This document shows, in pieces, positions 39,480 through 53,300 of a stretch of 64,000 bases of DNA. Numbering within the stretch: the stretch's first letter is position 1; each line of letters starts with the position of its first letter. Below the pieces are notes generated by a model. It searched no databases and was not told where the DNA came from. It saw nothing but the letters and a program-made list of their open reading frames with translations. The stretch covers positions 16,529,507-16,593,506 of the forward strand of contig CM067086.1 of the NCBI GenBank assembly GCA_034008185.1, in the 5' to 3' direction. This DNA comes from Gorsachius magnificus (taxonomy: Eukaryota; Chordata; Aves; Pelecaniformes; Ardeidae). The position numbers and the translations under genes were made by a program.

Positions 39480-40448
39480 CGAGGGGGGCTATGTTTGTCT
39501 GTGCTCCACCAAGGGGGTAAGACCTGTTAACAGGTTCCTGGAACGCAAAAAAATGGGACAAAGCCATGTCTGGCAGAGAGGACAGGAGTTATCCCAGTAA
39601 GGAGCATCCTGAGGGATCTCTGCAGCCTGGGAAGTGGATGGGAAGTCGCCTTCCTGGCTTCTCACAGTCGGAGAAACTAAACCCAGGGGAAAATGCTGGT
39701 AGCTGGGCAAGTGTGTTTGTGGGAAGGAGAAAAAGAAATGGGGGTGATGGAGCTGGCCGGCGGGGGGGAACAAACCCTTGAAATATGGCGTTGAGCTGCA
39801 GGCCGGAGGATGCTGCTGAGCACAGCGGGTTAGTGAGAGGCTGGAGGTGCCGGGGTGGCCAAAGGCAGAGGCCAGGAGCTCGGCATGGGGATTCAGCTGT
39901 GAGCAGCCTCCGCTCGGGGCTTGTTCATGCTTGCACGCTCTCAGTGCAAGAAACAGAGCAGCTTTGCTAATGAGCAGATGTTTTCTCCATGTGGCTGTTA
40001 TGACATCCTTTAGGGTTCCTGCTAGAGATGTGCAACCAGTCCCTCCCCACCCACGCTCCGACTTTGAGTGCAAGCCGTAAAACACAGTTGTGCAACAGCA
40101 TTCGCTTCACGCCGCTCCTGACAGTCCGAGGTTTGTACGGAAACTGGAGCTTTAAAAATAAAAATAATCCTGCTACTGCTATAAATGACTTGACATTTCC
40201 TACCTTCAGACACTCTGCAATCTGCCTTACTCAGAAACCCAAATTTGGGGCTCCCAGTGTGCCAGCCACCTGCGCTGCCTGCTTTGCAGTTTCTTCTTAC
40301 CTGGTTCTGGAGCTGCTTGGTAAGGTCACCCCGGGCCATACCCAAATTGAGTACAGGACACACAGGGTACCAGAGCTGCGGTCCCATCCACCTCCAGCTG
40401 TTCAGCATCACATGGCAGCCAGCTCAGCTATGGGGATGCGAAGGGTGT

Positions 40449-40483
40449 AAAAAAAACAAAACAAAACAAAACAAAAAAAAAAA
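40449..40483. repeat. (AAAAC)n simple repeat with A-run
   Basis: Four to five AAAAC units are flanked by A-runs. Confidence 0.85.
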
Positions 40484-43400
40484 CCACCAGCGGGGGTAGC
40501 ATAGAGTAACAACTGAAATGTTACTCGTGTAAGCCACGAGCGCTTGCTGCTTTCATGAACGCTATTATGGGACATTAAAAACTTCCCAAAGAACAACCCC
40601 AGCCACCTGCAAGCATCTAATCAATGGCACGATCAGTGAACACCCCTGGCAGAAACGTTGTCCAAAGGGTGTTGTTTAAGCTGCGTCCAGCTGTAAAGCG
40701 AAAAACCAACCCTGTGGGTTTTAGATAGTGCATACTGTAATTGATGGCTTCATTATAGCCTACCTGAGGCATTAGTCTGATCTCTCCCATTTTTCTGGAA
40801 AAGTCTCGTTCAGTTTGTCATTTATCACCTGAAAATTAACGTCTCGCACAGACATCACAGAAGGTGGAAGAGTAAGTATTGCTTTGGTGCTAAAAACAGT
40901 TTTATGAAAATGGAACAAATAATAATAATTGCTTGTTTGTTTTTCCTAATGGATTAGCTGGCCTTTTAGAAGAGATTACTTTTTTTTTTTACTAATATTA
41001 TCTTATTTAAATATGCAGTTGTGTGCTTCTCCCATTTCGCTCTCTGTGTTTGAATGGTATTTCTGAACCTCCGGAATTGCTGCTGTTATTTGTACCTGAG
41101 CAGGGTGAGGAGTAAAACTCTGCTTTGATTTAAGCAGATGTGTTTGCATATTGCCTAGGTTACCATTTGCATGGAAGGGAAAAAGATCGCAACCATGGCA
41201 TCCTCTATCTTTCCTGGCTGAACTGTGGCCTGTGGGAAACACTAAATGCCAGAGAAATCATCAATAAATCATAATGCTCCTCCCCTCTTTGAGCGGTTTA
41301 TCCTGAAGAATCTTAAATTGCAGTTATTTTCAGAATACCACTGCAAGGTCTGCGGACGTTTTATGGTTGGGTAAACTCAGCACAGAGTGTTTAAGGGATT
41401 CGCTCAAGGTCTCACAGCAAAGTAACGGCAGAATTGCCACATCCCATTTCTTTTCCAAATTGGCCCATCATCTTTCATTTGAAAGAAAATGAGAAAACTT
41501 CCCTTCTCCGCCTTGCCATGAGGAAATGTAGCGTTTCAAGGGAAGGACCTGGTTTTGGGTGTGGAGGCGCTCCGTGTTGTCAGGAGGTGGCCCTGGGGCC
41601 ACCGTCAGGGGGGACAGGGCAAGGGTGGCACTGCCAGGGGACCTGCTGGTACCCTGGATGCTGCCAGCAGCCACCCACCCTCCTTTCTTCCGCTGCCCTT
41701 GTGTTTGCCCCGTTTGAAGCCTCTGTGGCCACGGGCAGGGGAATGGGCAGCCTTGGGGGGTGCAAGAGGCACCGGGAGGGACCAGCTGGTGACAGCAGAG
41801 CTGATGCTGGAGTGGCTCTACTCTGCGGCAGAACTTCTGCACCGTGCAGGACCGTGTCTTTGTAGCTCATACTATGAGCATGACGCATGGTGCCCGACAT
41901 GCGCGCGCTCTGCTGCCTGGGATGCTGTTGTAGTCATTTTTCTCCTGATGCTGAATGGAGGTTCCCACACAAAACATTCAACAAAGATTTTTATGCAAAG
42001 CAACAGTATCCTATTTGCAAAGCTTCCTTCTGCTGTGACTGCTCCTGACATTATCTTTCAAGCAGCTAAAGTTCAAATGAGAAACAAACTGTCTTGGGAG
42101 TGGGGTGGGGGAGGACTAGGAATGAGCAAGACGGTGATAAACGGCAGTGGTGAGGAGAGAAGCCAGCACCTTCTAGCGAGTTTACAGCCTTGCCTGAAAT
42201 GTTGGGATTAAAAGGCTATCCGATGCACAAATAACACAGTTGCAGTTAAATTAATCCTAGCTCAACAGAGTGAAATCTCTTCCGCAAGCTCCACAAGCAC
42301 TATTAAATGGCATTAAAGCCTAAGCTATGTAGTGATACCTGGAGATGCGCATCCCCAGGCTTAGGCAGGGATCCCAAAGGGTGGCTGCTCAGGCAGAGGG
42401 GACACGACTGAAGCATTTTCCCCAGTTCTATGTGTAGTAGCTTGTTTTCCCACACAGCTATGCCGTCTGTAACACTCATGGTTACAGATGCCCCAAGCCT
42501 AGCGCTGAAGCTCTATTATTATTCTTTTTAGCAGCAGATGCTCAGGTACTTCTCATGTGCTTTAGGAGCCTCTGGAATTGACATTTCCTCTCTAGCCATC
42601 AGGGCTGGAAACCTTTATTCCCCTAATAAAAGCTGAGATTTTCACATAATAACATGATTCTGGTAACTAAAGCTTTAAGAAAAAGGTCAGATAATGTGAC
42701 ACTCGCAATAAAAGCTCAAGATTTGACAAAGCTGTATTTAGTGCAGTTCCCAGCTGAGTGGGGAATTGCCATTATGCATTCAGTTTAAAGTACACTTACA
42801 TTTATTCCAGGAAAGCTCTAATGCAACCTTTTCCTATTAGCTAAATAAAAGATTAAGTTAATGCTGCCACTTATTTTAAAATTTACTGAAAGTATGGGGG
42901 GGGAGGGGGGAAGGCGAAGACTTTATAGATGAGTTGCTGTAGAAATACGCAATGTTGGTAAACCTTTGCTCGGCATCATTCATTAATATTCTCAGTAGAT
43001 TTCACTAATTATAGTCTGAAGCAATGCTTCCTTATTCGTTTATTCCTTTTTGATCACTTCACAGAATTTCTGGTGTCGTTTTATTAGTCAGTGAGTGTGG
43101 GTCTCTTCTTGAAAGCAGGGGCAGAAGAAAGAGTTTTGGGGCGTGTACTGCGCAGGGGCAGGGAAGAGGGGTTTGAAGGGGGGTGTCTGCGAGCAGGTGC
43201 CATTGCTTTTTATCCTACCAGGGGGTTGATAGCGGGCCAGGGCTCTCATGGAAATTAGGCAACCTTCCTCCTTTCCCATGGAACAATTGTTTTACATGGG
43301 ACACCTGGCATCAGGTTTTGTCCTCCCGGTACTTCCAGCACGAGCATGTAAAAAGCGTGACTACAAATAACAGGAATACAAATTTGGGAAGGAACTTACC

Positions 43401-44832
43401 TTTTCTTTCCAGCATGGCGCAGCTCAGATCAGAAGATTTTTCTTTTTCCATACTTTCTAATGGCTGGCATGCTTTTCTGTCCACAGCACAGAGCGCTCAG
43501 GGGACACGGGTTAAAATGGCTGAGAAATAATCTTTCTTTAGCTAAACCATGTCCTTTGCCCCAAAAGACTTTGCAAGGGTACTTATGACTCTTCCTTTAA
43601 TGAAAAGGATTCCACCATATGCTTTTTTTTTTTTTGAGAAAAGCAGAGAGATATGTCAAAATTGTTCAAAAATACACTGTGCAAATAACGCTCAATATTG
43701 TAAATGGGGACATGAATCGGTTTGTGGTCAAATTCGTATGTTTATATTCTTAAAGATTCTTCTAGAAAAGATGTGTTTTTCCATTTCCCCTTATTTCACT
43801 ACTAAGCAACAAGATTTTATTGCTTCTCATATACCCATGCTTGCTTTTTACCAGCACTGCTGATGTATAATGTGATTTCACATATTCTTGCCACTGTTTA
43901 CCAAAACGTCTTTAAATTATCGAATTCTGTCCTGTATTAGCCCTTTGCCATGGGCTTCATTGGGTAGGAATAGCACGGGATCTGGTTCGTAGCCTTGCTC
44001 CTTCCTTTTTGCTCATTAATTAATCAGTTTCGTACCATTGATCAAATTTTGAGGGCTGAAAACTGTTTTCCTGTATTCTAAAAATACACAAAGAAATGTT
44101 GCTGTAAAGGTCTGGCGTTCAGGGAAGGAGCGATTACCGGCTCCAGCGAGCATCTAGAGTAGAGTAGCATCTACTGGAAATTAAATGAAATGACAGCTCA
44201 GAAATGAAAAGTACAATAAAACTTTGGCAATACAGAGGAGGTGGCTAGTTCCACTCCTCAGACACAAACTTTCCAGGGCCCGTGGGACAAAGTGATTAGG
44301 AGAAGACCAACCTGGATAAATCCACGTAGCCAGGCTGTTTGGCACATTCCTCAGTTAGGTCTTATCGAGGCTCTTAAATGGAGGAGAAGACCTCATGGGG
44401 GACAAGTCAGTGCTTGGTGCCGGTTGTATACCTGTCCCCTCCCCTCTCCACAGGTTTGCAGGGACCAGTGTCCCAGGAGCATCCGTGGGAAGGGAAGCGA
44501 TGCTGGGCACAGCCCTCCCTGCTCCCCCGCTTCTGCCGGCCAGTCCCTATGTCGTGTGACATCTGGGGACTGGCACCCTCCTCTCCCAGCGCAAGGCTCA
44601 GACCAAAGATTCTCTGTGAGAAAGGAGGAGAGGTTTTGCCAGAGTTGAAAGTTAAATCCTTCAGGATTTTGGCCTGGGATTTCTGTATGCAGCTTACCCA
44701 CCCGCCCCGGAGGTAACGCACAGCTGGCTTCTCTGTTAGCATCGCTGTGCGTAGGTAGCTCGAACCGTGCGTCTGGAGCGAAGGAGGGAAGGTACTTTCA
44801 CTAAGTGGGCTGCCATTGATTTTCATATGTTC

Positions 44833-44935
44833 ATAGGTATTGAGAGGAAAAAGACCTATTAAATCATCTAGTCAGTATAATCAGTGCAGAACTATTCCCT
44901 GCTGGACATTTACTGGTGGTTTGTCAACTCTAGTT
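44833..44935 (-). mobile_element. Old CR1-like fragment
   Basis: GAGGAAAAAGACCTATTAAATCATCTAGTC, shown here by its parts GAGGAAAAAGACC and AAATCATCTAGTC, followed by GCAGAACTATTCCCTGCTGGACATTTACTGG resembles an ancient amniote CR1 3' region (AGGAAAAGGCCTATTAGATCATCTAGTC type). No terminal ATTCTATG repeats remain. The orientation is inferred by likeness to the other copies. It is diverged, so the boundaries are rough. Confidence 0.5.
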
Positions 44936-47230
44936 CAGGAAATTGAGTTGTAGTGTTCAATATAATGGATTCTAAATTTCCATTTAATATCAGTTTTCTT
45001 TGGTTTCTGCTTTTACATTAATGCATTGATGTGCTTTATATTGATTGACTTTTCTTAGTATAATGAGAACAAAATGCCACTTACCATTTAAGTCATTTAA
45101 CTCAAACTAGCAAGCTACCAAGCTAGCTCCTCCCAGGGGAAAATCGTAATGGCTATAGCAGAGTGCCATGTCAATACAGAAGTGTTGGTAAGATAGATAA
45201 TTCTACAAATGTTTTAATTTATTTCAAAACAGTTGGTAGAGAGTTATACAGCTGAATATACCATCAAAAACTGCTCAAACAATGAATTAAATCCTCAGCA
45301 CTAATCTTGTCAGTCCTACTTGTCTTCCAGCTTCCAAGCAGCTTTATACATCTTACGTGCTCAGCTGCCATTTCAAAAATAGAGAAAATTCTTCAAAATC
45401 ACGTGAAACAAAGCAAACGTAGCATTAACCTTTGAGCCAAACCCCGACTTGGCTATGACCGCTATACCCTGGAGACATGCTTGAGAAGGACTGAAAGAAA
45501 AAGGGTAGACCCATTGCTTTCCCTCCCCTCAACTAATAAAACCTGATGCTACTAGTACTGGATTATTCATAGATTTCGCCATAGCAGCAGACCTAGCGTG
45601 AGAATAGGTGACAGAAGGAGGTTTTGATCCTTATAAATAGGTTGCTGAAAAGACGCTGTGATTACTGTCATATATATCATTACTTACTATGAAAAATACC
45701 ATACCCCTCTAGTACCAGGCTCTTACAAACACGTTCCGAGTTTCAACACCCCAACTGTTTCGCAAATGCTGCCAAACTGTTAGTTGCGGGAGGAGGGCTC
45801 TGGGCTTAAACATCTGTAGAGTGCAGATGCGGTACAGTGTGAAGTGTAATCTAAAACTGCCAGAAAGCAATTAAAATCTTACCGTTCTTAGTAACACATC
45901 ACTGGAATTATTTCTAGCATTCATTCTGAGTATCGGGTAAGAGCCTTCCCTGCATGTCGTGTAAGAGCTGATCACACTGAAGATGTTGTACGCCTGTGAT
46001 ACGTTCCTTGCACTAGATTTTTAATGCTTTTGATGAGTTTGGGGTAAAGAAATAAGGCAGATGATACAACATTTCCTCTTTGCAGAATGATGCAGTTGGT
46101 TTTTATTATGAATTCATGGGAAGGTATGAGGAGGAAAAAGCATCCAGATCCTTTCTTTCTTGTGTTGTCTACTGTCATATTTACTGTATTGCGGTGGTCT
46201 GCATCTTGCCCAGAGCATGCAATTACTGGCAGAAGTTCAGTTTTTACCCAGTATTCCTCTGAGGTGTTCCAATCCAGCCTGAAAATATAAGCACCTTACG
46301 ACCACTTCTGTCAGCAGATCTGTTCTCATGCCCTGCCAAAAAAAGTTAATTACAAATAAACTATTTGAAGAGAATCTGAAGTGCACTTAGACCAAGCAGA
46401 CTGCTGTCAGTGATTCTCTTCAGAAGGTGAGGAATCGGAAAATTTCCCATGACTTCAGGCTGTTTCCCTGGAAAGGTGTCAAAGACTGAACCGAGGAGAA
46501 GGTGGTTGGGAGCACAGCTCTTTTCCAGAACTAATGATACTATTTACATATGGCTGCTCTCCAAGGAATACAAATCTATCCGTGCTTTCTCCATCCATCT
46601 TCATTCCAGAAGCTGCTTTTGATTCATCCTCTACAATCTCATAAAAAGTTGGAAAGGAACGTAAGGGCCAATTTTTTCCTCTTTGGCTATGGGTTCTCCT
46701 GTCTGACTTGTCCTATAGCATAAGCACATATATAATGTCTCGGTAATGTTTCATACTCTGCCAAAACTTCTTCATCTGTTGCCTTTAGTCAGGCTGGTAC
46801 GTTGAACGCAGCTCTGGATTTTGTTCTACTAGCTGGTCAGATCCTTAGAAAGCGTCTGCAGTCATGAAAATGTTTATAATTTGTGTACAATTTGCACATG
46901 GCTATATCTTTGGGGATCTTTCCTTGAGATGTCAAATGCTATTTTTCCATTGGTGGTAACATCTGTTTCAGCTATGGTGATCTTCTCAAAAGGCGGTATC
47001 AAACCTTTTACATTCATGAGCAAACCCCAAAGTTGCCTCCTCTGAATGTATTTGCATTTAGTATTTTTAGTACACAAAATCTGCTGCCCTGTGGCTTAGA
47101 TGCTGCTGGTTTTTACCCCAGAAGTCCTCTTTAACCTCTCCATGAGGAAACTGAATTCTGCCTCTGATCAGAGATGGCCAGAGGGCGTCAGGAGCCAGGC
47201 CTCATCAGTTAATTGAATAGAAAATAATTG
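44936..47230. other. Intergenic DNA, no gene seen
   Basis: This is AT-rich, non-repetitive sequence without supported coding potential. I see nothing further in it. Confidence 0.6.
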
Positions 47231-47350
47231 TAGAATTTCATAGAATTTCATAGAATGTTTTGGGTTGGAAGGGACCCCTAGAGGTCATCTAGTCCAACCC
47301 CCCTGCAGTGAGCAGGGACACCGCTTACTAGATCAGATTTGCATCACATC
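47231..47350 (-). mobile_element. CR1 LINE 3' fragment
   Basis: Nearly three tandem TTCATAGAAT units form the CR1 3' terminal repeat. They are followed by GGGTTGGAAGGGACCCCTAG, CATCTAGTCCAACCCCCCTG and GCAGGGACACCGCTTACTAGA, the classic avian CR1 3'UTR in inverted orientation. The element is 5'-truncated after about 120 bp. No coding part is left. Confidence 0.95.
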
Positions 47351-50300
47351 AGAAATAGCTGCTGTTTTCCTAATGTCTGTGGTTTGCTACCTTAAGTCCA
47401 CATTTACCATAGCAAGGAAAGTTTGTGCTGCTTTCTTGCCTCATGGGATAAGCCCTTCACCACCACCATCTACTCCAGTAGCTCAGTGCTTCCTCCAGCC
47501 CAGTTGACTTCCTACAGATTTTAGGGTTTAAGTGTTCACTGCCCCTCTGTGCTCAGAGGCGGCGGTGCCCATGCATGTGGTCTGCTCCCAGGGCTGGGAT
47601 CTGCCGGGGCTGGGGCAGGCGTGCTGTGGCCCATGGCCATGCGGGAGGTATGTCACTGCTTATGGGCTCATTTTCGTAGATGATTCTCCCTTTTCCAGCC
47701 ACTGGCACGGCATGTTCGGTCCTTGAAGTAGTTTGTTGCTTCTGCCAGCTGCTTGGTTAAATGGCATTTATTATACAGCATTGATGCTTTCTGTGAAGCA
47801 ACCTCCGAGGTGCAAATCCTACAGCCGTGTCTTGCATAAAATACAGGTGAAGCCCTTGACTGGTGGAACGTAACAGGAAAAATAAACAGAGACGACTTCC
47901 AAGCTAACGACCTTAACCACCTCAGAAAAATCCAATAAGTGTTTATGCTCTTTCCTTTTAAGCAATTCAATCTACTTATTTTAAACCCAGAGTTAGTACG
48001 AACATGTCCTGTAGGGCCATAAATCAGAGCGGTCTGTCTCTTTGCCAGTACAAGATGGATGCCTGCTCCGTGTAATGACTATTCAAACTGTACGCAGGCT
48101 CTGAAAAGCAGCGTTGAAGCGCAGGACTGTCAAGGCACAGTGCTGAGGGTGTATCATCTGGTTCTCTTCATCCTGCGGAGCAGCAATATACCAGCAGCTG
48201 CCTCAGCCGTCTGGCCCCGGAGAGGCTCCCAGGCTGCTCCGGCGTGGCTCCGTAGCTTGTTCAGAGCCTCTCGTTGAGCATCTGCTTGTTACTCCCCCAG
48301 TAACTATTCCTTAGTGCTTTCCCTCCAATTATTTCGATTTCCTGGATCCTGTATGATTGCTCACATAAATGTGACTTTCATTACGTGCACAGCCAGGGCA
48401 ATTTCTGCAGCTCCCTCGTGTAACTGGTCTGCCCCCCCCGCCCCTGCTGGCGAGCATTTCTGGTGGGTTTTTATTGCTGCGAAGCTGGTGCACAGCTGCT
48501 GGAGGATGGCCAGAGCCTAGGCAAGGGGAGCACAGGAGCATAACCATCTTTTCCCAAAACTAAGCCTTTACTGTAACACCAGGTACGAGAGCTAAACTTT
48601 TCCCAGGGCTCTCAGAGTTCCCTGATAAGATCCTGCATAACATGCTGGGTAAATATTTGGGCCAGGCTCACTCTTCACCTCACAAAATGAAATTAGTGGA
48701 GGTTTCACAATGTATAAAATAACAGAGAAGTTATACCAGTGGCAGGGAACGGTGCTTAGTCACTGGATATTAAGCAACACAGGGCAAGACAAACAAGGAT
48801 TACAGACTCTTTGGGGATGCCATGTCAAGTAACCATTTGGAGGCTAGTGGGAGCCCCGGCACGGGAGCCACTGCCTGGCACATGCAGGCACAGGCATCTG
48901 TCACCGCAGTTGTGCCCTGGCCTGAGGCAGGGAGGCAAGAAAGGAGAGCTCCTCAAAGCCAAAAGGGCTAAATGCACCTCAGCAGGGTCTTGTTACTCAC
49001 CTGGAGAAGGTAACAGGAAAAGACTAGAAAAGTTTGTCTTAAAACAGAACTAGAAATGCAGCTGGCTAATCCAACAAATCCTGATTTTTATTTTGGGTTT
49101 TTTTTCTGTACTTTATTTAAGGAATACATGTCTTTTATCGAGTAAAAATTAATATCACCCTGATTTCCACCAATGTGGAAATTATTTGGTTTTTTTAAAC
49201 CTGATAATGGATACGTTATTGCTAGATTTCAGCTCAGGTATTTAAATGCAATCTTTAGTATACCTTCAGCTACACATTTTATTTTTTTTTCTATTCCCTT
49301 CTGAAATACTGATGTATTCAGGCATGAACAGTGGATGTCCTCAGATGTCCTCATCAGAAGACATTAAATGCTAATGGTATGTGGTAATTAATTTGTGCTT
49401 AGAGAACTTCCTACGAAGCTGTTGCATAAATCCAAAATTATAGCAGCCAGAATTACTTCAGAGTTTACTTCGTTACATAAATATGCATCACCAGATACCG
49501 ACTTTTTACTCCTGTGGACAGAAGTAGAGTTCTAGCTAATATTTATTAACATCTGCTTTTGGATAGCATAACGTTATAGATGCTAGAAACAAAATAGTCC
49601 TTAGCTGCCATGTAAGCCAGGTAGCAAAGAGGCCTGGGCCGGGGCGGGGGGGGGGGAAACATATTCTGAGAAATTGCAAGTGTCAGGCTTGCTGACTGTC
49701 AGGCTCATGTGGCGAAAAGCACCGAGAAGGCTTCTGAAAATAAGTTAGAGACAATTTTAGTACCGATTTCTTTAACCTCGCACAGCCAGGCGCTAGGCTC
49801 AGTAAGACATTGCACCTGGCTGGGCTCGTGCAGAGAAAGCAGCCATGGCGTGTCCGTGGGAATACACAAAGGCTTACCAAGGCGTACGAGGGACTTGAAC
49901 TGTTGCTCTAAATTTAAATGCAATTGGATTACAAAAACCCTCTCTGAAAATAAAATATAGCCTGTTGACATTAGGGCACGGCAGCATTTCCAGGCCCTTA
50001 AAACATTATAAATTGAGTGAAAAGGTGCCCTTGCTTTGCAGCTCTGGATTTTTGGGCGCCCTGCTCCTGGGGAACACCCACGTGTGAGATGGCATCCTGC
50101 CTCGCCTGAACCCGTGAGCCACTCCACTCCACACATACCGCTCCCAGCTTTCAAAGATTTGGGAAAGCATGCCCTTAAAGAAATGTTCTCAGGCACACAG
50201 AGAGTGCAGTCACGCTGCTGCGTGAACAGCAACGAGAAGTGACGCCAAAACAAGCAACAGGGCAGCACCTCCCCTGCCCAAGCACCCACTGTGCGGCAGG

Positions 50301-53300
50301 AGGGAACAGGGCTCTTTTTCCTGGGCTTTCTCAGCAAGCTCAGCATACTACTCCCTCCTTACCTGTAAAAAAACCCACTTTTTTGAGCCCATAGCAATGA
50401 ACACCTGAAACTCTCTTAGAATGGCTTGGTCTTTTTGCCACAACTTAACCCATTGACTTTTTACCAGTACCCATACATAACTGAACTTCTTCCTCTGATT
50501 CCATCTATCTGTTTTGGTTTTGTACCTTTGCATGCAGCTCGTCTATTTTAACTCAGTGGCTTACTGAATTAATTTTTCCTTTTAAAGAGAAATCATTTGG
50601 AAAACACTTTGGTAGGCGTGCCTCTTGGGTCTAGCCAGAAATAGTAGATCAACCTTTTCATGTAAGTAAGAAAAGATTAAGTGCGTTACTGACCAAATTT
50701 GGAGCAGGCTCCTTAGAAATATGTTTACCACTAAGTTGCTGGGCTCAAGCAAGAATTTCCAGTCAAAACAAGAGGTAGGAGCAAGAGGGGAAATGATGGA
50801 GCAGTTCCGGAACACACAATGTCCTCGTGATCACTTTATTCACCTGGAAAGAGGTAGCTTAGGGTCCTAACTTGGAACTAGGTGGTGGCAGCTTACAGGT
50901 ATTTATATGATTTCTGTAAGTGATGATATACTTGCCTCTTGCTTTGAATGGAGCTATTTAATTTTGCATATATACATCAATATACATTGAGCCAAAGACT
51001 GCAAATTACTCAGTTATTTTCACAAAAAAATGAAGAAAGAAATCTGTAATTCTCATAGTTGGCTTCAACCTGCACTGCGACAAAAGCACGCACTTAAAGG
51101 GGGCAGGGAAAAACTACAAAAAAAGCAATGGATGGTAGAAAAGCCTTAGAAAACACACTAGCCCCCTGGCTAGTGAGCTGACCTCAGATGTGGCACACGT
51201 TGGTTTGACTCCCTGCTTTGCATGCCATCTCCGAGGGAGCTTTCTAGGAGTTGGATATTCTGGATTCTCTCTCATTCTGGCTTATCATTAAGAATTTTAA
51301 GCATCTTGATTTCATCTTGATGCAAATGAAATTAAGCTCCAAGCCATTGTTGTCTTTATTTAAATCAAATACCAATTTTTCCAACCAAGCCTGCTCCTTC
51401 ACACTCACTTCTAAATGAATCGGGTTCTTGCTGGAGTGCCAGACACCGGGTCTGGTTTTTCTGGTTTTTCCTCTTCTAGAAAAGGCTTTACACTTGAAGC
51501 ACCACAAATGTCTTATGTAACCTTTAATAAAAGCATGGCTACAGAAATACCCATAATACTGCCCGGACTTGTGGGTGATAGCTTGGACGAGGACTTCTTG
51601 TGGTTCTCAGCTACCAGCATGTTCTATAAGTAAAGAGGAGAATCCTGGACTTGGGGGTCCTTCACAGTTGTCTGAGCAGAAGGGATTAGCCCCGGTTGTT
51701 TTGGGAAGAAAAGGACGCAGGACAAGATAAAGTCTATCACTGAGTATTTTGGAGCTGAGCCAGGCTCTATGCTGCCTTAATGGATGCCCTAGGGTTGGTA
51801 AACCCAGCTGCTGATGGACACTTATTCTTCTCAGATTTAGCCGTCATCCACCCCATAATAAACTTGTGTTGTTAATGCATAAGAATACTTTCTCACTCCG
51901 AGGACATCATAGAATAAGATATGGTAACCTGTTTAGGATGATGATTTTGAGGATTGTTACACCTGCAGAGATGGGACATTTCCCTATGTATTAGAGCTTT
52001 CTGTAAGATTTAATGTGTGGTGAGTTTTAATGATGAAATTATGTGCTCACTTTAACAAGTGTGGATTTTCACTATGAGAACAAAGATAGAACAATAAATC
52101 CCACCATTATCATTATGCATAATATTAAAAACTCTTTCCTCTTCCAGCTAACTCACCTTTTCCTTTTTTTTTTTGAGCCAAAATCTCCATAGCATTAAGC
52201 CATAATCCAAAGCACAGTGCTACTGAACATTATTAAAATCTTTTTAATTAAAACCTTCTCCTTCTGATTAGTTCTCCTCAGGAGGAGAAATGCTTTTGAG
52301 AGAGGCCTCTCTGGGCACGCTGCAAGCAACCTGCCGAAAAGCAGGACTTCTCCCATCCCCTTCACTGGAGTCCCTGTGAGCTTCCTAAGTGCTTTCTGAC
52401 AAGCATAACATAAATAGGAAGCAAGCTTTTGCCTTTATGAGATTCCCACCTGGAAAATAGAGGAAAACTCAACAGATAAATAAAATGTGTCTGAATTCAA
52501 AGATTCTTGCCAATTTGGCAAGACAGTTTGTTGGCCAGGTTGTGACTAGGTTGTATTATAAACCAAGAAAAATGGAATGAGTCTAGACATACATTGTCTC
52601 CAAATGAATGTTGTAATTTTTAAAACTCTTCTGCTCTAAAATCTATGCTGTCCTTTAATAGCGTGCATGATGCCGTGATGCAGTTTTTAGCTGTGGAGGA
52701 ATACTAGCGGCAATTGAGCAAGCTCAGCTGGCCTCAGAGTTTAGTGTTCTCTGGAGTTTTTTGTGTGGCTCAGCGCAAACCCCTTTTTTATTTCTTGCTA
52801 AATAGAAATGGCAGAGTGTGGAGAAGAGGTGGTGTGTTTGCACTCCAGAGGATGGGAGCTGGCTGTACTCCTTTTGAACCACCATAAATTACTAGGAGCA
52901 CAGGAAAGAGATGAAAGCTACTTACAGTCCTCCCTGCAGAGTTGAGAGAAATTTTTGTTGTATTTTATTTTATTTTATTTTTATTTTCTTTTATTCTGGG
53001 CTCCAGACTTGTCATCATAAAACTCATAGCACCTGAGTAGAGGGGATAAAGCCTGGATCTCATCAGGGTTTCTATATGTAAATTCAGGATTTCTATATGT
53101 GTATTTGCTAACATAATCTTAGGGTTGTCTTCAGGTCTGAGAACTGTTCAGGGTTCCAGATCAGTTCAGCTGCTGACTTTTTTGCATTTTTATTTTCCTA
53201 TGTGTTTTTAAATGAAAGCATTTTACTATTACTTGCCTCCTGACTTTTAAGTGTATTTACTCAGTATACAGAGACTTTTTAGATATTTTCATAAAGTTTA

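Larger units (their letters stand above)
35811..44832. other. Intergenic DNA, no gene seen
   Basis: This is a mosaic of GC-rich blocks (about 36280-37650, 39020-40430, 41540-41930) and AT-rich DNA (38380-38800, 40700-41300, 42600-43080, 43540-44100). The GC-rich blocks carry open frames up to about 220 codons on both strands. They are overlapping, lack domains or splice context, and I do not accept them as genes. Low-complexity tracts are listed separately. Confidence 0.6.

Noticed and set aside
41434..42211. Open frames of 143 and 218 codons
   Set aside because: They are in different frames over the same GC-rich patch with an opposing-strand frame too. The composition is unlike a protein and there is no domain.
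51157..51225. tRNA-like sequence with a B-box-like GGTTTGACTCC
   Set aside because: The T-stem does not pair and there is no acceptor stem. The A-box is poor. At best it is a decayed tRNA-derived relic.
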